DNA of 64,000 bases from Kushneria sinocarnis (GTDB taxonomy: Bacteria > Pseudomonadota > Gammaproteobacteria > Pseudomonadales > Halomonadaceae), in the NCBI RefSeq assembly GCF_003633775.1, contig NZ_RBIN01000002.1, forward strand, positions 248,001 through 312,000, in the 5' to 3' direction. A program made the translations under genes and the position numbers. Positions 1 through 9,836 of this stretch are shown here, piece after piece (within the stretch, counting starts at the first letter, position 1; each line of letters starts with the position of its first letter). The notes beneath the pieces are model-generated. The model worked only from the letters and a program-made list of their open reading frames with translations. It made no database searches and was not told the DNA's origin.

Positions 1-1234
1 TGGCGCGTTCCAGCCGCTGGACCTCGCCCTGGGCCCGCTCGGCGGCAAAGCGTGCCTCGCGGTCCTGTTCATCGAAGCTCTGCCAGGCCTGCTGGGCGTT
101 CTGGCGGACCTCGTCGGCCTCCTCGAGCTGCGCCTCCAGCGTTTCCAGGGTTTGCGCGGCCTCTGCCCGTTCGGGGTCGAGCTCGGCCAGCCGCTCGCCC
201 AGCCGGGTCATGCGCTGCTCGTCATCACTGCCCAGCCGGTCGATCTCGGCGATATCGCGCACCACCGAGTCGATATCGCTGCCGAGCTGACGCTCGCGGG
301 CGCGGGCCGCTTCGAGCTGCTGTTCGAGCCGGGCAATCTCGGCGCCGGTGTCATAGAAGGCACGCTGGTGCTGATCCAGCGTCTCGCTCATGGCGTCGTG
401 ATCCTGACGCGCCTGCTCGAGCTGGTTCTCGCTCTCGCGCAGACTCAACAGCTCCCGCTCGATGCCGGTCTCGAGCTCGCTGACCCGGGCCTCCTGCTCG
501 CGCTGCTGCGTGCGCAGCGCATTGCCGCGCATCAGCGCCAGCTCGCCGCGCAGCCGATATTCGCGCTCCTTGAGATCGCGATAGCGGCGCGCCGCATCGG
601 CCTGACGCTTGAGGCGTTCGAGCTGGCGGTCCAGCTCCTCGCGCAGGTCATCGAGCCGCTCCAGATTCTCCTGGGTGCGCCGCATGCGGTTTTCGGTCTC
701 GCGCCGGCGCTCCTTGTAGCGCGAAATGCCGGCGGCCTCCTCGAAGGTGGCGCGCAGCTCCTCGGGTCGCGCCTCGATCAGCCGCGAGATCATGCCCTGA
801 CCGATGATGGCGTAGGAGCGTGGCCCCAGCCCGGTCCCCAGAAACAGATCGGAGATATCGCGCCGGCGACACTTCTGGCCGTTGAAGAAGTACTGGGACT
901 GACCGTCGCGGGTCACCACCCGGCGTACCGCAATCTCGGCATAGCCGGCATAGGGGCCGCCGAGCTTGCCGGCGCTGTTGTCGAAGACCAGTTCGATCGA
1001 GGCCTGACCGACCGGCTTGCGGCCGGTCGAGCCGTTGAAGATGACATCCGCCATCGATTCGCCGCGCAGGTATTTGGCCGAAGACTCCCCCATGACCCAG
1101 CGCACGGCATCAATGACGTTGGACTTGCCGCAACCGTTGGGACCGACAATCGCCGTCATGTTGGCCTCGAAAGGCACCGTGACCGGGTCGACGAACGACT
1201 TGAAACCGGCCAGCTTGATCGATGTCAGGCGCAT
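1..1234 (-). CDS. smc: Chromosome segregation protein SMC (N-terminal part, cut by window edge)
   Basis: Structural maintenance of chromosomes ATPase, which organises and compacts the chromosome as an antiparallel coiled-coil dimer with kleisin partners. The translated minus strand starts MRLTSIKLAGFKSF and carries the Walker A motif GPNGCGKSN near residue 32. The ABC-ATPase head (about residues 1-175) is followed by a long Glu/Arg/Gln-rich heptad coiled coil running off the left edge. About 411 residues are visible, against roughly 1160 in the complete family, so the hinge, second coil and C-terminal Walker B/signature half lie outside the window. The ATG at 1232-1234 is the natural start because the head begins directly after it. 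No frameshift is visible. Confidence 0.95.
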   Translation of the reverse strand, partial: MRLTSIKLAGFKSFVDPVTVPFEANMTAIVGPNGCGKSNVIDAVRWVMGESSAKYLRGESMADVIFNGSTGRKPVGQASIELVFDNSAGKLGGPYAGYAEIAVRRVVTRDGQSQYFFNGQKCRRRDISDLFLGTGLGPRSYAIIGQGMISRLIEARPEELRATFEEAAGISRYKERRRETENRMRRTQENLERLDDLREELDRQLERLKRQADAARRYRDLKEREYRLRGELALMRGNALRTQQREQEARVSELETGIERELLSLRESENQLEQARQDHDAMSETLDQHQRAFYDTGAEIARLEQQLEAARARERQLGSDIDSVVRDIAEIDRLGSDDEQRMTRLGERLAELDPERAEAAQTLETLEAQLEEADEVRQNAQQAWQSFDEQDREARFAAERAQGEVQRLERA

Positions 1235-1725
1235 GCGCGTCCCGTTTCCCCTGCTCTCTGCATGATTCCCGTTCCCGGCACCCGGCTGCTGCGCCGGGCA
1301 AGGCGCCCTGACTTTCCCCGCTGTTGCCGATGGCGTCAAGCAGCAGTTGAGCCGAACCTGATTCCGACGGGCACGCCCCGAGGTGACAGCGCATTCGGAC
1401 AGGGGCCCGGCTTGCGATAGCCTGCATTCCGGCAGGGCGAGCCATCATGTCAGTCAGCAGCTCTCGATGACTCGCGCCCGGTCCGATCGGTCCGTTCATC
1501 GACGAGCAGCTGGTGGGGCATTACGAGCGCATGACCGGCGGCCATCACGCAGCCCTGCCCGAGCGGCGGCCCCTGTGCTTTTACATTCCACCGGCCGGGT
1601 GCGGCTGCTATGATGCCGAATCGGAGTTCCTGCCATCGTCAGGGAGTGCGACGATGGCCCATACGAGGCATGCGCCTCGTCGATCATCCGCAGGATGCCC
1701 CGTTTTCGTCTCAGGGAGTTACTGC
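1235..1725. other. Intergenic stretch between smc and the S24 gene
   Basis: About 490 bases lie between divergent genes, so promoters for both are expected here. The only promoter-like element I can point to for the plus strand is an extended -10, TGCTATGAT at 1606-1614, with no good -35 at 17 bases. The frame of the S24 protein stays open upstream to about 1513, but that extension is Pro/Arg-rich, has no family resemblance I recognise, and lies before a good ribosome binding site. I see no RNA gene or repeat. Confidence 0.4.
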
Positions 1726-2205
1726 ATGTCGTACGCCGAATCGCATTTTCTGCACCGCCGCCCCAACATTCCCCTGACCGACGACGCCTGGGAGGAGATC
1801 GACGCCAGCGACCTGGTGGGCATTCCCCTGCTGGGTACGGTCGCGGCCGGGCTGCCGATGGAGGCCTGCCACGACGACGCAACGGTTCGCATCCCCTCGC
1901 GCATGGTGCGTCGCAACACCTATGCCCTGCGGGTGCGTGGCGAGTCGATGATCGACTGCAACATTCATGATGGTGACATCATCATCATCGAACGCTTCGA
2001 GTCCGCCGAGAACGGCGAAACGGCCGTGGTCCTGATCAACAATCAGGAGGTGACGCTCAAGCGGCTCTACATCGATAAATCCGGTGTTCGGCTGGAGCCG
2101 GCCAATCGCGAAATGGCTCCGATCCATCTGAAAAACGATGATGTCCAGGTGCTCGGGCTGGTGATGGGCGTGGCGCGTCAGCCGGCCCCGGGCCGCGCCG
2201 CCTGA
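1726..2205 (+). CDS. LexA/UmuD-like S24 peptidase-domain protein lacking a DNA-binding domain
   Basis: A 159-residue protein that is almost entirely the LexA C-terminal self-cleavage domain. Seen: a LexA-type Ala-Gly scissile site in GTVAAGLPMEA (Ala41-Gly42), the catalytic serine in RGESMID (Ser74) and the catalytic lysine in VTLKRLY (Lys112), in the usual order. Only about 28 residues precede the cleavage region, too few for the LexA winged helix. The start at 1726 is supported by GGGAG seven bases upstream. Known: S24 members autocleave when bound to RecA filaments (LexA, phage repressors, UmuD). Inference: a UmuD-like or regulatory self-cleaving protein rather than a repressor. No umuC lies next to it, and I found no convincing LexA box upstream. 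YigZ follows 16 bases downstream, possibly co-transcribed. Confidence 0.8.
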   Translation: MSYAESHFLHRRPNIPLTDDAWEEIDASDLVGIPLLGTVAAGLPMEACHDDATVRIPSRMVRRNTYALRVRGESMIDCNIHDGDIIIIERFESAENGETAVVLINNQEVTLKRLYIDKSGVRLEPANREMAPIHLKNDDVQVLGLVMGVARQPAPGRAA

Positions 2206-2221
2206 ACCCGGGTGATCCCCC

Positions 2222-2848
2222 TTGCGCTATCGCACCCCCGCCATCACCACTGACCACTGCCACATGGCAGAGCTCGAGGTGCAGAAGAGCCGCTTCATCG
2301 GCTGGTGCGCGGCCGCCGAAACCCCCGACGATGCCCGCCGGCTCCTCGAACTGGCCCGTTGCCATCACCCCGATGCCAGTCATCACTGTCTCGCCTTCAT
2401 CGCCGGCCCGCCCGGCGAACAACAGGCCATCGGTTTTGCCGATGACGGCGAACCCGGCGGCACGGCCGGTCGACCGATGTATCAGGTGCTCGAAGGCAGC
2501 GGACTGGGCCGGATTGCCTGCGTGGTCATCCGCTATTTCGGCGGGATCAAACTGGGCACCGGCGGTCTGGCGCGGGCCTACTCCCGGACGGTCGCCCACA
2601 CCCTGACCGACCTGCCCACCCGCCTGCAGGTGCCCCGTCGCGAGCTTCGGGTCGAGGTCGATTTCGCTGATGAGCATCGACTGCGTGGCTGGCTGGGCGA
2701 ACGCGAGGGTGACATCGTGCAGGCCGATTATGGTGCCGACGGCGTTACCCTGGTCGTGGCCTGGCCGGAGGATGGGGATGACGACTTCAGCGCGCTGGCC
2801 TCCCACCTGGGCGGGCGTCTGGTCCTGCACGACCCCGCCGCGACCTGA
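2222..2848 (+). CDS. yigZ: YigZ / IMPACT family protein
   Basis: Member of the UPF0029/IMPACT family, small proteins linked to translation control and ribosome-associated regulation; the biochemical role in bacteria is not settled. Family signatures visible are KSRFIGW near residue 23, HHCLAF, GFADDGEPGGTAGRPM and VVIRYFGGIKLGTGGLARAY, followed by a ferredoxin-like C-terminal domain. The 208-residue length is normal. I place the start at the TTG at 2222 because the upstream residues (PAITTD...) align with the N-terminus of the E. coli protein. An internal ATG at 2264 is the alternative. No strong ribosome binding site precedes either, which suggests coupling to the S24 gene just upstream. Confidence 0.9.
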   Translation: MRYRTPAITTDHCHMAELEVQKSRFIGWCAAAETPDDARRLLELARCHHPDASHHCLAFIAGPPGEQQAIGFADDGEPGGTAGRPMYQVLEGSGLGRIACVVIRYFGGIKLGTGGLARAYSRTVAHTLTDLPTRLQVPRRELRVEVDFADEHRLRGWLGEREGDIVQADYGADGVTLVVAWPEDGDDDFSALASHLGGRLVLHDPAAT

Positions 2849-2880
2849 ACCGGCAGCCCCCGGCCCCTTCCCGAGCCGGT

Positions 2881-3528
2881 CTATTCGGTACAGCTCTGCA
2901 GCGCTACCTGCCAGGAAAGCTCGATGTGCGCCTCGAGCAGCAGGCGTGCACGCCCGGCGTCGCGGGCCAGGGCATGATCGACCAGCTGTGCGTGCTGGTC
3001 ATCGAGCCATTCGCGGCGTCGCTCCGCCTGCGGCGCCAGTCGTCGATAGCGATCGAACTGGTCATAGAGCTGGTCCAGAAACCGCAGCCGCCAGGGCGAG
3101 CCGCACCCGGCCACCAGCGCGCGGTGAAAACGGGCATGCATCAGCTCCCACTGCTCATGGGCGGCGCTGTCGAAATCGCCCTGATGCCGCTTGAGGCGGT
3201 GCAGCGCGGCCACCAGCTCGGCCTCCCACTCCTGATCGCCGCGCGCGATGGCCTGCTCCAGCGCTTCCCCCTCCAGCTGCCGTCTGAGCGTGGCGACATC
3301 ATCGAGCGCGGCCCGGGTCAGGCGCGGCACACGAAAGCCGCGCTGATGCGACTGTTCGAGCAGCCCGACCGCCGCCAGCCGATTGAGGGTCTCGCGCAGC
3401 GGGCTCAGCCCCACCCCGTAATGCTCCTTCAGCGCCCCGATCGCCAGTTTTTCACCGGCGGCGTAGCAGCCATTGATCAGATCGCGGCGCAGGTCGTCGT
3501 AAAGACCGGAGGCGGATTCGGCGGGCAT
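2881..3528 (-). CDS. GntR family transcriptional regulator, FCD (FadR-type) domain
   Basis: A 215-residue one-component regulator. The N-terminal winged helix (about residues 5-70; SGLYDDLRRDLINGCY, then LSPLRETLNRL as the recognition region) is followed by an all-helical FCD ligand-binding domain with the conserved metal-binding Asp/His pattern. It is divergently transcribed from the gamma-glutamyltransferase/transporter operon that starts at 3707, so its natural target is that operon. A perfect 12-base palindrome at 3605-3616 lies just downstream of the operon promoter. The start at 3528 is chosen because the winged helix begins directly afterwards; the frame stays open to 3627, but that extension looks unstructured. 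The ligand is unknown; a glutamyl compound or carboxylate would fit the neighbours. Confidence 0.88.
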   Translation of the reverse strand: MPAESASGLYDDLRRDLINGCYAAGEKLAIGALKEHYGVGLSPLRETLNRLAAVGLLEQSHQRGFRVPRLTRAALDDVATLRRQLEGEALEQAIARGDQEWEAELVAALHRLKRHQGDFDSAAHEQWELMHARFHRALVAGCGSPWRLRFLDQLYDQFDRYRRLAPQAERRREWLDDQHAQLVDHALARDAGRARLLLEAHIELSWQVALQSCTE

Positions 3529-3564
3529 GATGAAAAGTGGCTCTCTCAGCGGTGTGAACAGGCG

Positions 3565-3594
3565 TTGACAGCGTCCAGCAGGGCTCAGCATAGT
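3565..3594 (+). promoter_or_regulatory. Candidate sigma-70 promoter of the ggt-chr-tct operon
   Basis: TTGACA at 3565-3570 and CATAGT at 3589-3594, separated by 18 bases, point towards the gamma-glutamyltransferase gene at 3707. The predicted start near 3601 falls at the edge of the palindrome at 3605-3616. Confidence 0.55.
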
Positions 3595-3604
3595 AACCGA
3601 CAGA

Positions 3605-3616
3605 AAAATCGATTTT
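3605..3616. promoter_or_regulatory. Candidate operator palindrome AAAATCGATTTT
   Basis: A perfect 12-base palindrome immediately downstream of the candidate promoter, in the gap between the divergent GntR regulator and its neighbouring operon. Binding here would block promoter clearance. Assignment to the GntR protein is inference from position only. Confidence 0.4.
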
Positions 3617-3706
3617 CCGGATTCCATCGATCACGGCATCGTCGGCAGCATACATGATCATCCGGCGCCGACAACAACTCACAGGATCGCCCAGGAGACC
3701 GCCCCG

Positions 3707-5335
<1,629 letters not shown>

Positions 5336-5337
5336 TC

Positions 5338-5916
5338 ATGAGTGCAGCGTGGCAAACCCAGGGCCGTCTCTGCCTGGCCTTCCTGCGGATCGGCCTGCTG
5401 GGCTTCGGGGGCGGCCCGTCGATGATTCCGCTGGTGCATGCCGAGGCGGTCAAGCGTTACCAGTGGATGGACGAGGACGAGTTCTCCGACGTGCTGGCCA
5501 TCGGCAATACCCTGCCGGGGCCGATCGCCACCAAGATGGCCGGCACCATCGGCCATCGGGTCGGCGGCCTGTTCGGCGCCCTCAATGCCACCCTGGCCGT
5601 GATGGTCCCCTGCATCATCGCCATGATTGCCCTGCTCGGGCTCTACATGGTGCATCGTGACGAACGCTGGATTGCCGGCATGGGCCAGGGCGTGGTGCCG
5701 GTCGTGATGATCATGATGGTACAGCTGACCTGGGATTTCTGGCAGAAGGCGCGCCGCTCGCTGGGCTGGTGGCTCGCCGCGCTGATGGGGCTGGCAGCCG
5801 CCGGCCTGATCTTCGTACTGGACGTTCATCCGGGGCTCGTGATTGCCGCCCTGCTGATCGCTGCCCTGCTGCGGCCCGAGCCGCAGCGCCGCCGGAAGAA
5901 GGAGCCGACCGGATGA
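5338..5916 (+). CDS. Chromate transporter family protein, first half (monodomain)
   Basis: A 192-residue membrane protein of the CHR family. It holds one copy of the duplicated domain of full-length ChrA, with the signatures GFGGGPSMIPLV and GNTLPGPIATKMAG and about five or six hydrophobic helices. It starts two bases after the stop of the gamma-glutamyltransferase gene and overlaps the second half by ATGA, so the pair is translationally coupled and probably forms a heterodimer. Known: CHR proteins export chromate or carry related anions; paired short members are known from several bacteria. In this operon, with a glutamyltransferase and a carboxylate transporter, the real substrate may be an organic anion instead of chromate; that is inference. 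Confidence 0.85.
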   Translation: MSAAWQTQGRLCLAFLRIGLLGFGGGPSMIPLVHAEAVKRYQWMDEDEFSDVLAIGNTLPGPIATKMAGTIGHRVGGLFGALNATLAVMVPCIIAMIALLGLYMVHRDERWIAGMGQGVVPVVMIMMVQLTWDFWQKARRSLGWWLAALMGLAAAGLIFVLDVHPGLVIAALLIAALLRPEPQRRRKKEPTG

Positions 5917-6446
5917 TCTACTGGCAGCTGTTTCTGGCCTTTTTCATTCCCAACATCATCGGCTATGGCGGCGGCCCGGCGATCATTCCGCTGATCGAAA
6001 ACGAGGTGGTCGGGCACTACGGCTGGATGAGTGCCGAACACTTCGCCCAGACGCTGGCGCTGGGCAATGCGCTGCCCAGCCCGATCGCCACCAAGATGGC
6101 CGGCTACATCGGCTTCGATGTGGCCGGCACCCCCGGCGCACTGATTGCCGTCTTCGCTACCGTGGCACCGTCGCTGATGCTGATGCTGGTCGCCCTCGGT
6201 GTGCTCTACCGCTTTCGCGATTCGATCAAGGTGAAATCGATGAGCCAGTGGGTCCGGCCGGTGATCATGGTGCTGATGGGCGCCCTGGTGTGGTCCTTCT
6301 TTCAGGAAGGGGTGCAGGGCCCGGGGCTGTGGCAGACGCTGGGGATCGGGGCCGTCGCTGCGATCCTGCTGATGGGGACGCGACTGCATCCGGCTTTCGT
6401 GGTCTGCCTCGGACTCGGCTACGGCGCCCTTTTCCTGGGCCAGTGA
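5913..6446 (+). CDS. Chromate transporter family protein, second half (monodomain)
   Basis: A 177-residue membrane protein homologous to its upstream neighbour. It repeats the pattern GYGGGPAIIPLIENEVV and GNALPSPIATKMAGYIGF, followed by hydrophobic helices. The ATG overlaps the preceding stop codon as ATGA (5913-5916). Opposite topology of the two halves is usual for such pairs, but I cannot demonstrate it here. Its C-terminus (GYGALFLGQ) is complete. The following 148 bases before tctC contain a 7-base inverted repeat (6494-6500/6507-6513) without a T-run. Confidence 0.85.
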   Translation: MIYWQLFLAFFIPNIIGYGGGPAIIPLIENEVVGHYGWMSAEHFAQTLALGNALPSPIATKMAGYIGFDVAGTPGALIAVFATVAPSLMLMLVALGVLYRFRDSIKVKSMSQWVRPVIMVLMGALVWSFFQEGVQGPGLWQTLGIGAVAAILLMGTRLHPAFVVCLGLGYGALFLGQ

Positions 6447-6594
6447 ACCTTCGGACAGACACTTCATCAACCCTCGGGGAGGCCGCTCAACACAACGTCC
6501 ACCGCAGGACGTTCACCACCGATTGCCGATCCCGGCTGATGGACCGCCATGACAGCCGGGTCGTTTCGCACCCCAGACCAACAAGGACAACATC

Positions 6595-7620
6595 ATGCGA
6601 TTCAACACCCTGAAAACGCGGACAGAACCCCATGACAATACCGGCGCCACCCCGCTGCGCTGGCGACGCCCGCTGACCGCGGCGCTGGCCCTGGGCCTTT
6701 CACTGGGCGCCGCACTGCCGACGACCCAGGCGCAGGCGGCAGATGACTACCCGAGTCAGGCCGTGCAGTTCATCGTGCCGTGGTCGCCGGGCGGCGGCAG
6801 TGACACCCTGATGCGGGTGGTCTCCAATCACATCGAGCCCTATCTCGGCCAGCCGATGCCGATCATCAATCAGCCGGGGGTCAGCGGCACCCTGGGGCTC
6901 AAGCAGCTCAGCCGGAAGGACGCCGACGGCTATACCGTGGGCCAGGTGCATGAAGGCCTGCTGGTCTCCCATGACACCGGGCTGACAGCGCTGAATCACG
7001 ATGACTTCGCACCGGTCGCCGCGATGACCTCATCACCGCAGTATCTGGTCGTCAATGCCGACAGCCCATGGCAGAACTGGGATGACTTCGTGACCTACGC
7101 GAAGGCGCACCCGGGCGAGATCCGCATGGGCGTCACCCTGGGCGGGGTCCCGCACGTGGATGCCGCCATGATCGAGGATGCCGGGAACCTGCAGTTCCAT
7201 TATGTCGGTTTCGAAGGCACCGGGGCGCGCATTCGGGCCCTGGTGGGCGGGCATATCGATGCCGCAATCGGTGACATTTCCTCCTCGCTCGAGTTCGTCA
7301 GGAACGGGGACCTGCGCTTTCTCGCCGTGGGCAGCGACGAACGGCTCGAACGTACCCCCGATGTCCCCACTTTCAAGGAGCTGGGCGAGGATATCGAGCT
7401 GAACGTGGTACGCGGCATCGTGGCCCCGAAAGGCACCCCCGATGCGCGTATCGAGACACTGGCGCAGGCACTCAAGAGAGAGTCGCAGGACGAGGCGTTC
7501 ATCGAGGGCTTGCATAATGCCGGCGCCGAGGTCAGATACATGGGCCCCGAAGCCTACGGCGACTATCTCGCCGAAACGGATGACACCTTCAACCGGCTCT
7601 CCGGGAAGCTGAAGAAATGA
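6595..7620 (+). CDS. TctC-like periplasmic binding protein of a tripartite tricarboxylate transporter
   Basis: Solute receptor of the TTT (Bug/TctC) family that delivers a carboxylate-type ligand to the TctAB membrane pair. The N-terminus has a Sec signal: basic residues, then a hydrophobic core around residues 25-40, with a likely cut after AQA before ADDYPSQ. The mature part opens with the family motif QFIVPWSPGGGSDTLMR and continues with PGVSGTLGLKQL and a Bug-type beta-strand/loop layout to residue 341. It overlaps tctB by ATGA (7617-7620). The unusually long region ahead of the hydrophobic core (about 20 residues) may mean the true start is internal, although no better start is obvious. 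Confidence 0.92.
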   Translation: MRFNTLKTRTEPHDNTGATPLRWRRPLTAALALGLSLGAALPTTQAQAADDYPSQAVQFIVPWSPGGGSDTLMRVVSNHIEPYLGQPMPIINQPGVSGTLGLKQLSRKDADGYTVGQVHEGLLVSHDTGLTALNHDDFAPVAAMTSSPQYLVVNADSPWQNWDDFVTYAKAHPGEIRMGVTLGGVPHVDAAMIEDAGNLQFHYVGFEGTGARIRALVGGHIDAAIGDISSSLEFVRNGDLRFLAVGSDERLERTPDVPTFKELGEDIELNVVRGIVAPKGTPDARIETLAQALKRESQDEAFIEGLHNAGAEVRYMGPEAYGDYLAETDDTFNRLSGKLKK

Positions 7621-8144
7621 GCGCCGACCCGACGTCGACCGCCCGGTCCGATTCGGACCGGGCGCGTGGCAGCGCGCTAGCCCATGTCATCTTCAATGCC
7701 CTGCTGGCGATCGGATTTGCCCTGCTGTTTTGGCGGGCCGGCGATCTGCCTGCTTCCATGTGGGAACCACTGGGCTCGGGCAGTTTTCCACGCCTGGTGC
7801 TGGGAGCGCTGATCTGTTTCAACCTGGCCATCATCGTGGAACAGCTGCGGCGGCTGCCACACACCTCAGCGCTCGCCCCGGGCAGCATTCGCCGGTGGCT
7901 CTGGCAGCACCGGCTGGCCCTGGCAGTGCTGGCCCTGCTGACCCTCTATCTGCTGGCCCTGCCCTGGCTGGGGTTTGCGCTGGCATCGCTTTCGTTTCTG
8001 CTGGCCACCCAGATCCTGCTGGGCGCACGCAGCCCACGCCGCCTGGGTGTGGCGGGCGTGATTGCGCTGGTGTTCTCCTTCGGTCTGGCATGGGTGTTCG
8101 CTGACGTCTTCGGCATCATGCTGCCCGCCGGCGTGCTGGGCTGA
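7617..8144 (+). CDS. TctB-like small membrane subunit
   Basis: A 175-residue integral membrane protein with four predicted hydrophobic helices (around residues 25-45, 60-80, 95-120 and 140-165). Its size and position between TctC and TctA are typical of TctB, the small permease subunit of tripartite tricarboxylate transporters. The sequence family is poorly conserved, so the assignment rests mostly on context and topology. The start overlaps the stop of tctC (ATGA), indicating coupled translation. Confidence 0.85.
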   Translation: MSADPTSTARSDSDRARGSALAHVIFNALLAIGFALLFWRAGDLPASMWEPLGSGSFPRLVLGALICFNLAIIVEQLRRLPHTSALAPGSIRRWLWQHRLALAVLALLTLYLLALPWLGFALASLSFLLATQILLGARSPRRLGVAGVIALVFSFGLAWVFADVFGIMLPAGVLG

Positions 8145-8181
8145 AGCCACTGACAACAACAAGGCTTCCAGGAGATCAACA

Positions 8182-9669
8182 ATGGATGCGCTACTCAGCA
8201 GCATCGATCAACTCTTCACCCTGAGCACCCTGCTCACCATGCTGATCGGGGTCATCGCCGGGGTGGTGGCGGCTGCCATTCCCGGTTTCACGATTACCAT
8301 GGCGATCGTGCTGACCCAGCCGCTGACCTTTCAGATGCCCCCGCTGCAGGGCATCGCTACCATGCTGGCCGTCTATGTCGGCGGTTCCACGGGCGGATTG
8401 ATCAGTGCTGCGCTGCTCGGCATACCGGGTACCCCCTCTTCGGTCGCGACCACCTTCGATGCCTACCCCATGGCACGCAACGGTGAACCCGGCCGAGCCC
8501 TGGCCATCGGTGTCTGGGCCTCGTTCTTCGGCGCCGTCATCAGTGCCATTGTCCTGATCCTGGCCGCGCCACCGCTGGCGCTGGTCGCCGTCAAACTGGG
8601 GGCATGGGAGTACTTCTCCCTGATCGTGTTCGCCATGACAGTGGTCGCCAGCCTGGTGGGCCGTTCGGTGCTGCGGGGTCTGATGAGCGGGCTGCTGGGA
8701 CTGCTGCTTGCCAGCATCGGCCCCGACCCCATGATGGGCATCCCCCGCTTTACCTTCGATACCGATCTGCTGGCCGCCGGCTTTCCGTTTCTGGTGGTGC
8801 TGATCGGCATCTTCGCTGTCAGTCAGTTGCTCGGCGAAGTGGAAGACGCCGATCAGGTGCGTCATGGCAAGGCGCTGATTGCGAGTCAGGTCTCGTTTCG
8901 CCCACTGGATGCTCTGCGCGAAACGCTGATGCGCCCTCTGGGGCTGCTGCGCTCCTCGCTGGTCGGGGTCTTCATCGGCGCGGTGCCCGGAGCCGGCGGA
9001 AGCATTGCCAACCTGATTGCCTATGATCAGGCCCGCCGGGCGTCGAAGACCCCGGAGAAATTCGGTACCGGCACGGCCGAGGGGGTGGTCGCCTCGGAAT
9101 CCGGCAACTCCTCGACCGCCGGCGGCGGACTGATTCCACTGATCGCGCTGGGGATTCCGGGTAGCGCCGTGGATGCCGTACTGATGGCGTCACTGATGAT
9201 TCATGGCATCAGCATCGGCCCGCGGCTGATCATGGATCACGCTGACCTGGTTTATGGCATGTTCCTGGCCATGTTCGTGGCCGCCTTTCTGATGCTGGCC
9301 GTCTGCATGACCAGCATGCGCCTCTTTTTGAAGGTCACCCGCGTGCCCAGGTATGTCATCGTGCCGGTGGTCCTGACCTGCTGCGTGATCGGAGCCTATG
9401 CGCTCAACAACCGCCTGACCGATGTCTACCTGCTGCTGGGCGTCGGCCTGCTCGGCTATATCCTGAACAAGCTGCACTACCCACTGGCCCCCCTGGTGCT
9501 GGGGGTTATCCTGGGGCCGATTGCCGAAACCAACCTGCGCCGCGCCCTGATGACCAATGAGGACTGGAGCCTGTTCTTCACCCGCCCGATCTCCCTGGCC
9601 CTGCTGACACTGGCCGTGATTTCGGTGGTGATGACCCTGCGCCATCGCTGGCGAACACGCAGCGCCTGA
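8182..9669 (+). CDS. TctA-like large permease subunit
   Basis: A 495-residue polytopic membrane protein and the main transport subunit of the TTT system, driven by an ion gradient. Family signatures are GVVAAAIPGFTITMAIVL, GGSTGGLISAALLGIPGTPSS with the conserved Gly/Pro loop, GAVPGAGGSIANLIAYDQ and ALGIPGSAVDAVLM. About ten to twelve hydrophobic segments are visible. The ATG at 8182 is preceded by AGGAGA and begins a normal TctA N-terminus; the frame is open further upstream but overlaps tctB. It is the last gene of the operon, followed by a strong terminator. Confidence 0.93.
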   Translation: MDALLSSIDQLFTLSTLLTMLIGVIAGVVAAAIPGFTITMAIVLTQPLTFQMPPLQGIATMLAVYVGGSTGGLISAALLGIPGTPSSVATTFDAYPMARNGEPGRALAIGVWASFFGAVISAIVLILAAPPLALVAVKLGAWEYFSLIVFAMTVVASLVGRSVLRGLMSGLLGLLLASIGPDPMMGIPRFTFDTDLLAAGFPFLVVLIGIFAVSQLLGEVEDADQVRHGKALIASQVSFRPLDALRETLMRPLGLLRSSLVGVFIGAVPGAGGSIANLIAYDQARRASKTPEKFGTGTAEGVVASESGNSSTAGGGLIPLIALGIPGSAVDAVLMASLMIHGISIGPRLIMDHADLVYGMFLAMFVAAFLMLAVCMTSMRLFLKVTRVPRYVIVPVVLTCCVIGAYALNNRLTDVYLLLGVGLLGYILNKLHYPLAPLVLGVILGPIAETNLRRALMTNEDWSLFFTRPISLALLTLAVISVVMTLRHRWRTRSA

Positions 9670-9697
9670 GCCCGCCTGCCGGAGCGCCCCCCCGTCT

Positions 9698-9721
9698 GGC
9701 CCGTCACCCGACGGGCCTTTT
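9698..9721 (+). terminator. Rho-independent terminator after tctA
   Basis: A perfect 8-base stem (9698-9705 with 9710-9717, GGCCCGTC/GACGGGCC) with a 4-base loop, followed directly by TTTTC. It closes the ggt-chr-tct operon. Confidence 0.85.
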
Positions 9722-9836
9722 CAGTGCCCTCATCAGGGCCGCCTGACGGTCATGAACGCAGGCGGCAGCTGATGTATCATGCGCGGGATCATCATGCGTC
9801 ATCACGACGCCCACTCACGCCGCTGCGTTGCCTCCC

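Noticed and set aside
1580..1614. TTTACA ... TATGAT as a sigma-70 promoter for the S24 gene
   Set aside because: The spacing is 23 bases, too long. Only the extended -10 (TGCTATGAT) remains plausible.
1513..1725. N-terminal extension of the S24 protein to an upstream ATG
   Set aside because: The added 71 residues are Pro/Arg/Cys-rich and do not form a winged helix. The ATG at 1726 has a good ribosome binding site and begins directly before the LexA-like linker.
6494..6513. 7-base inverted repeat before tctC as a terminator
   Set aside because: No T-run follows, and gene order and spacing suggest the operon continues through it.
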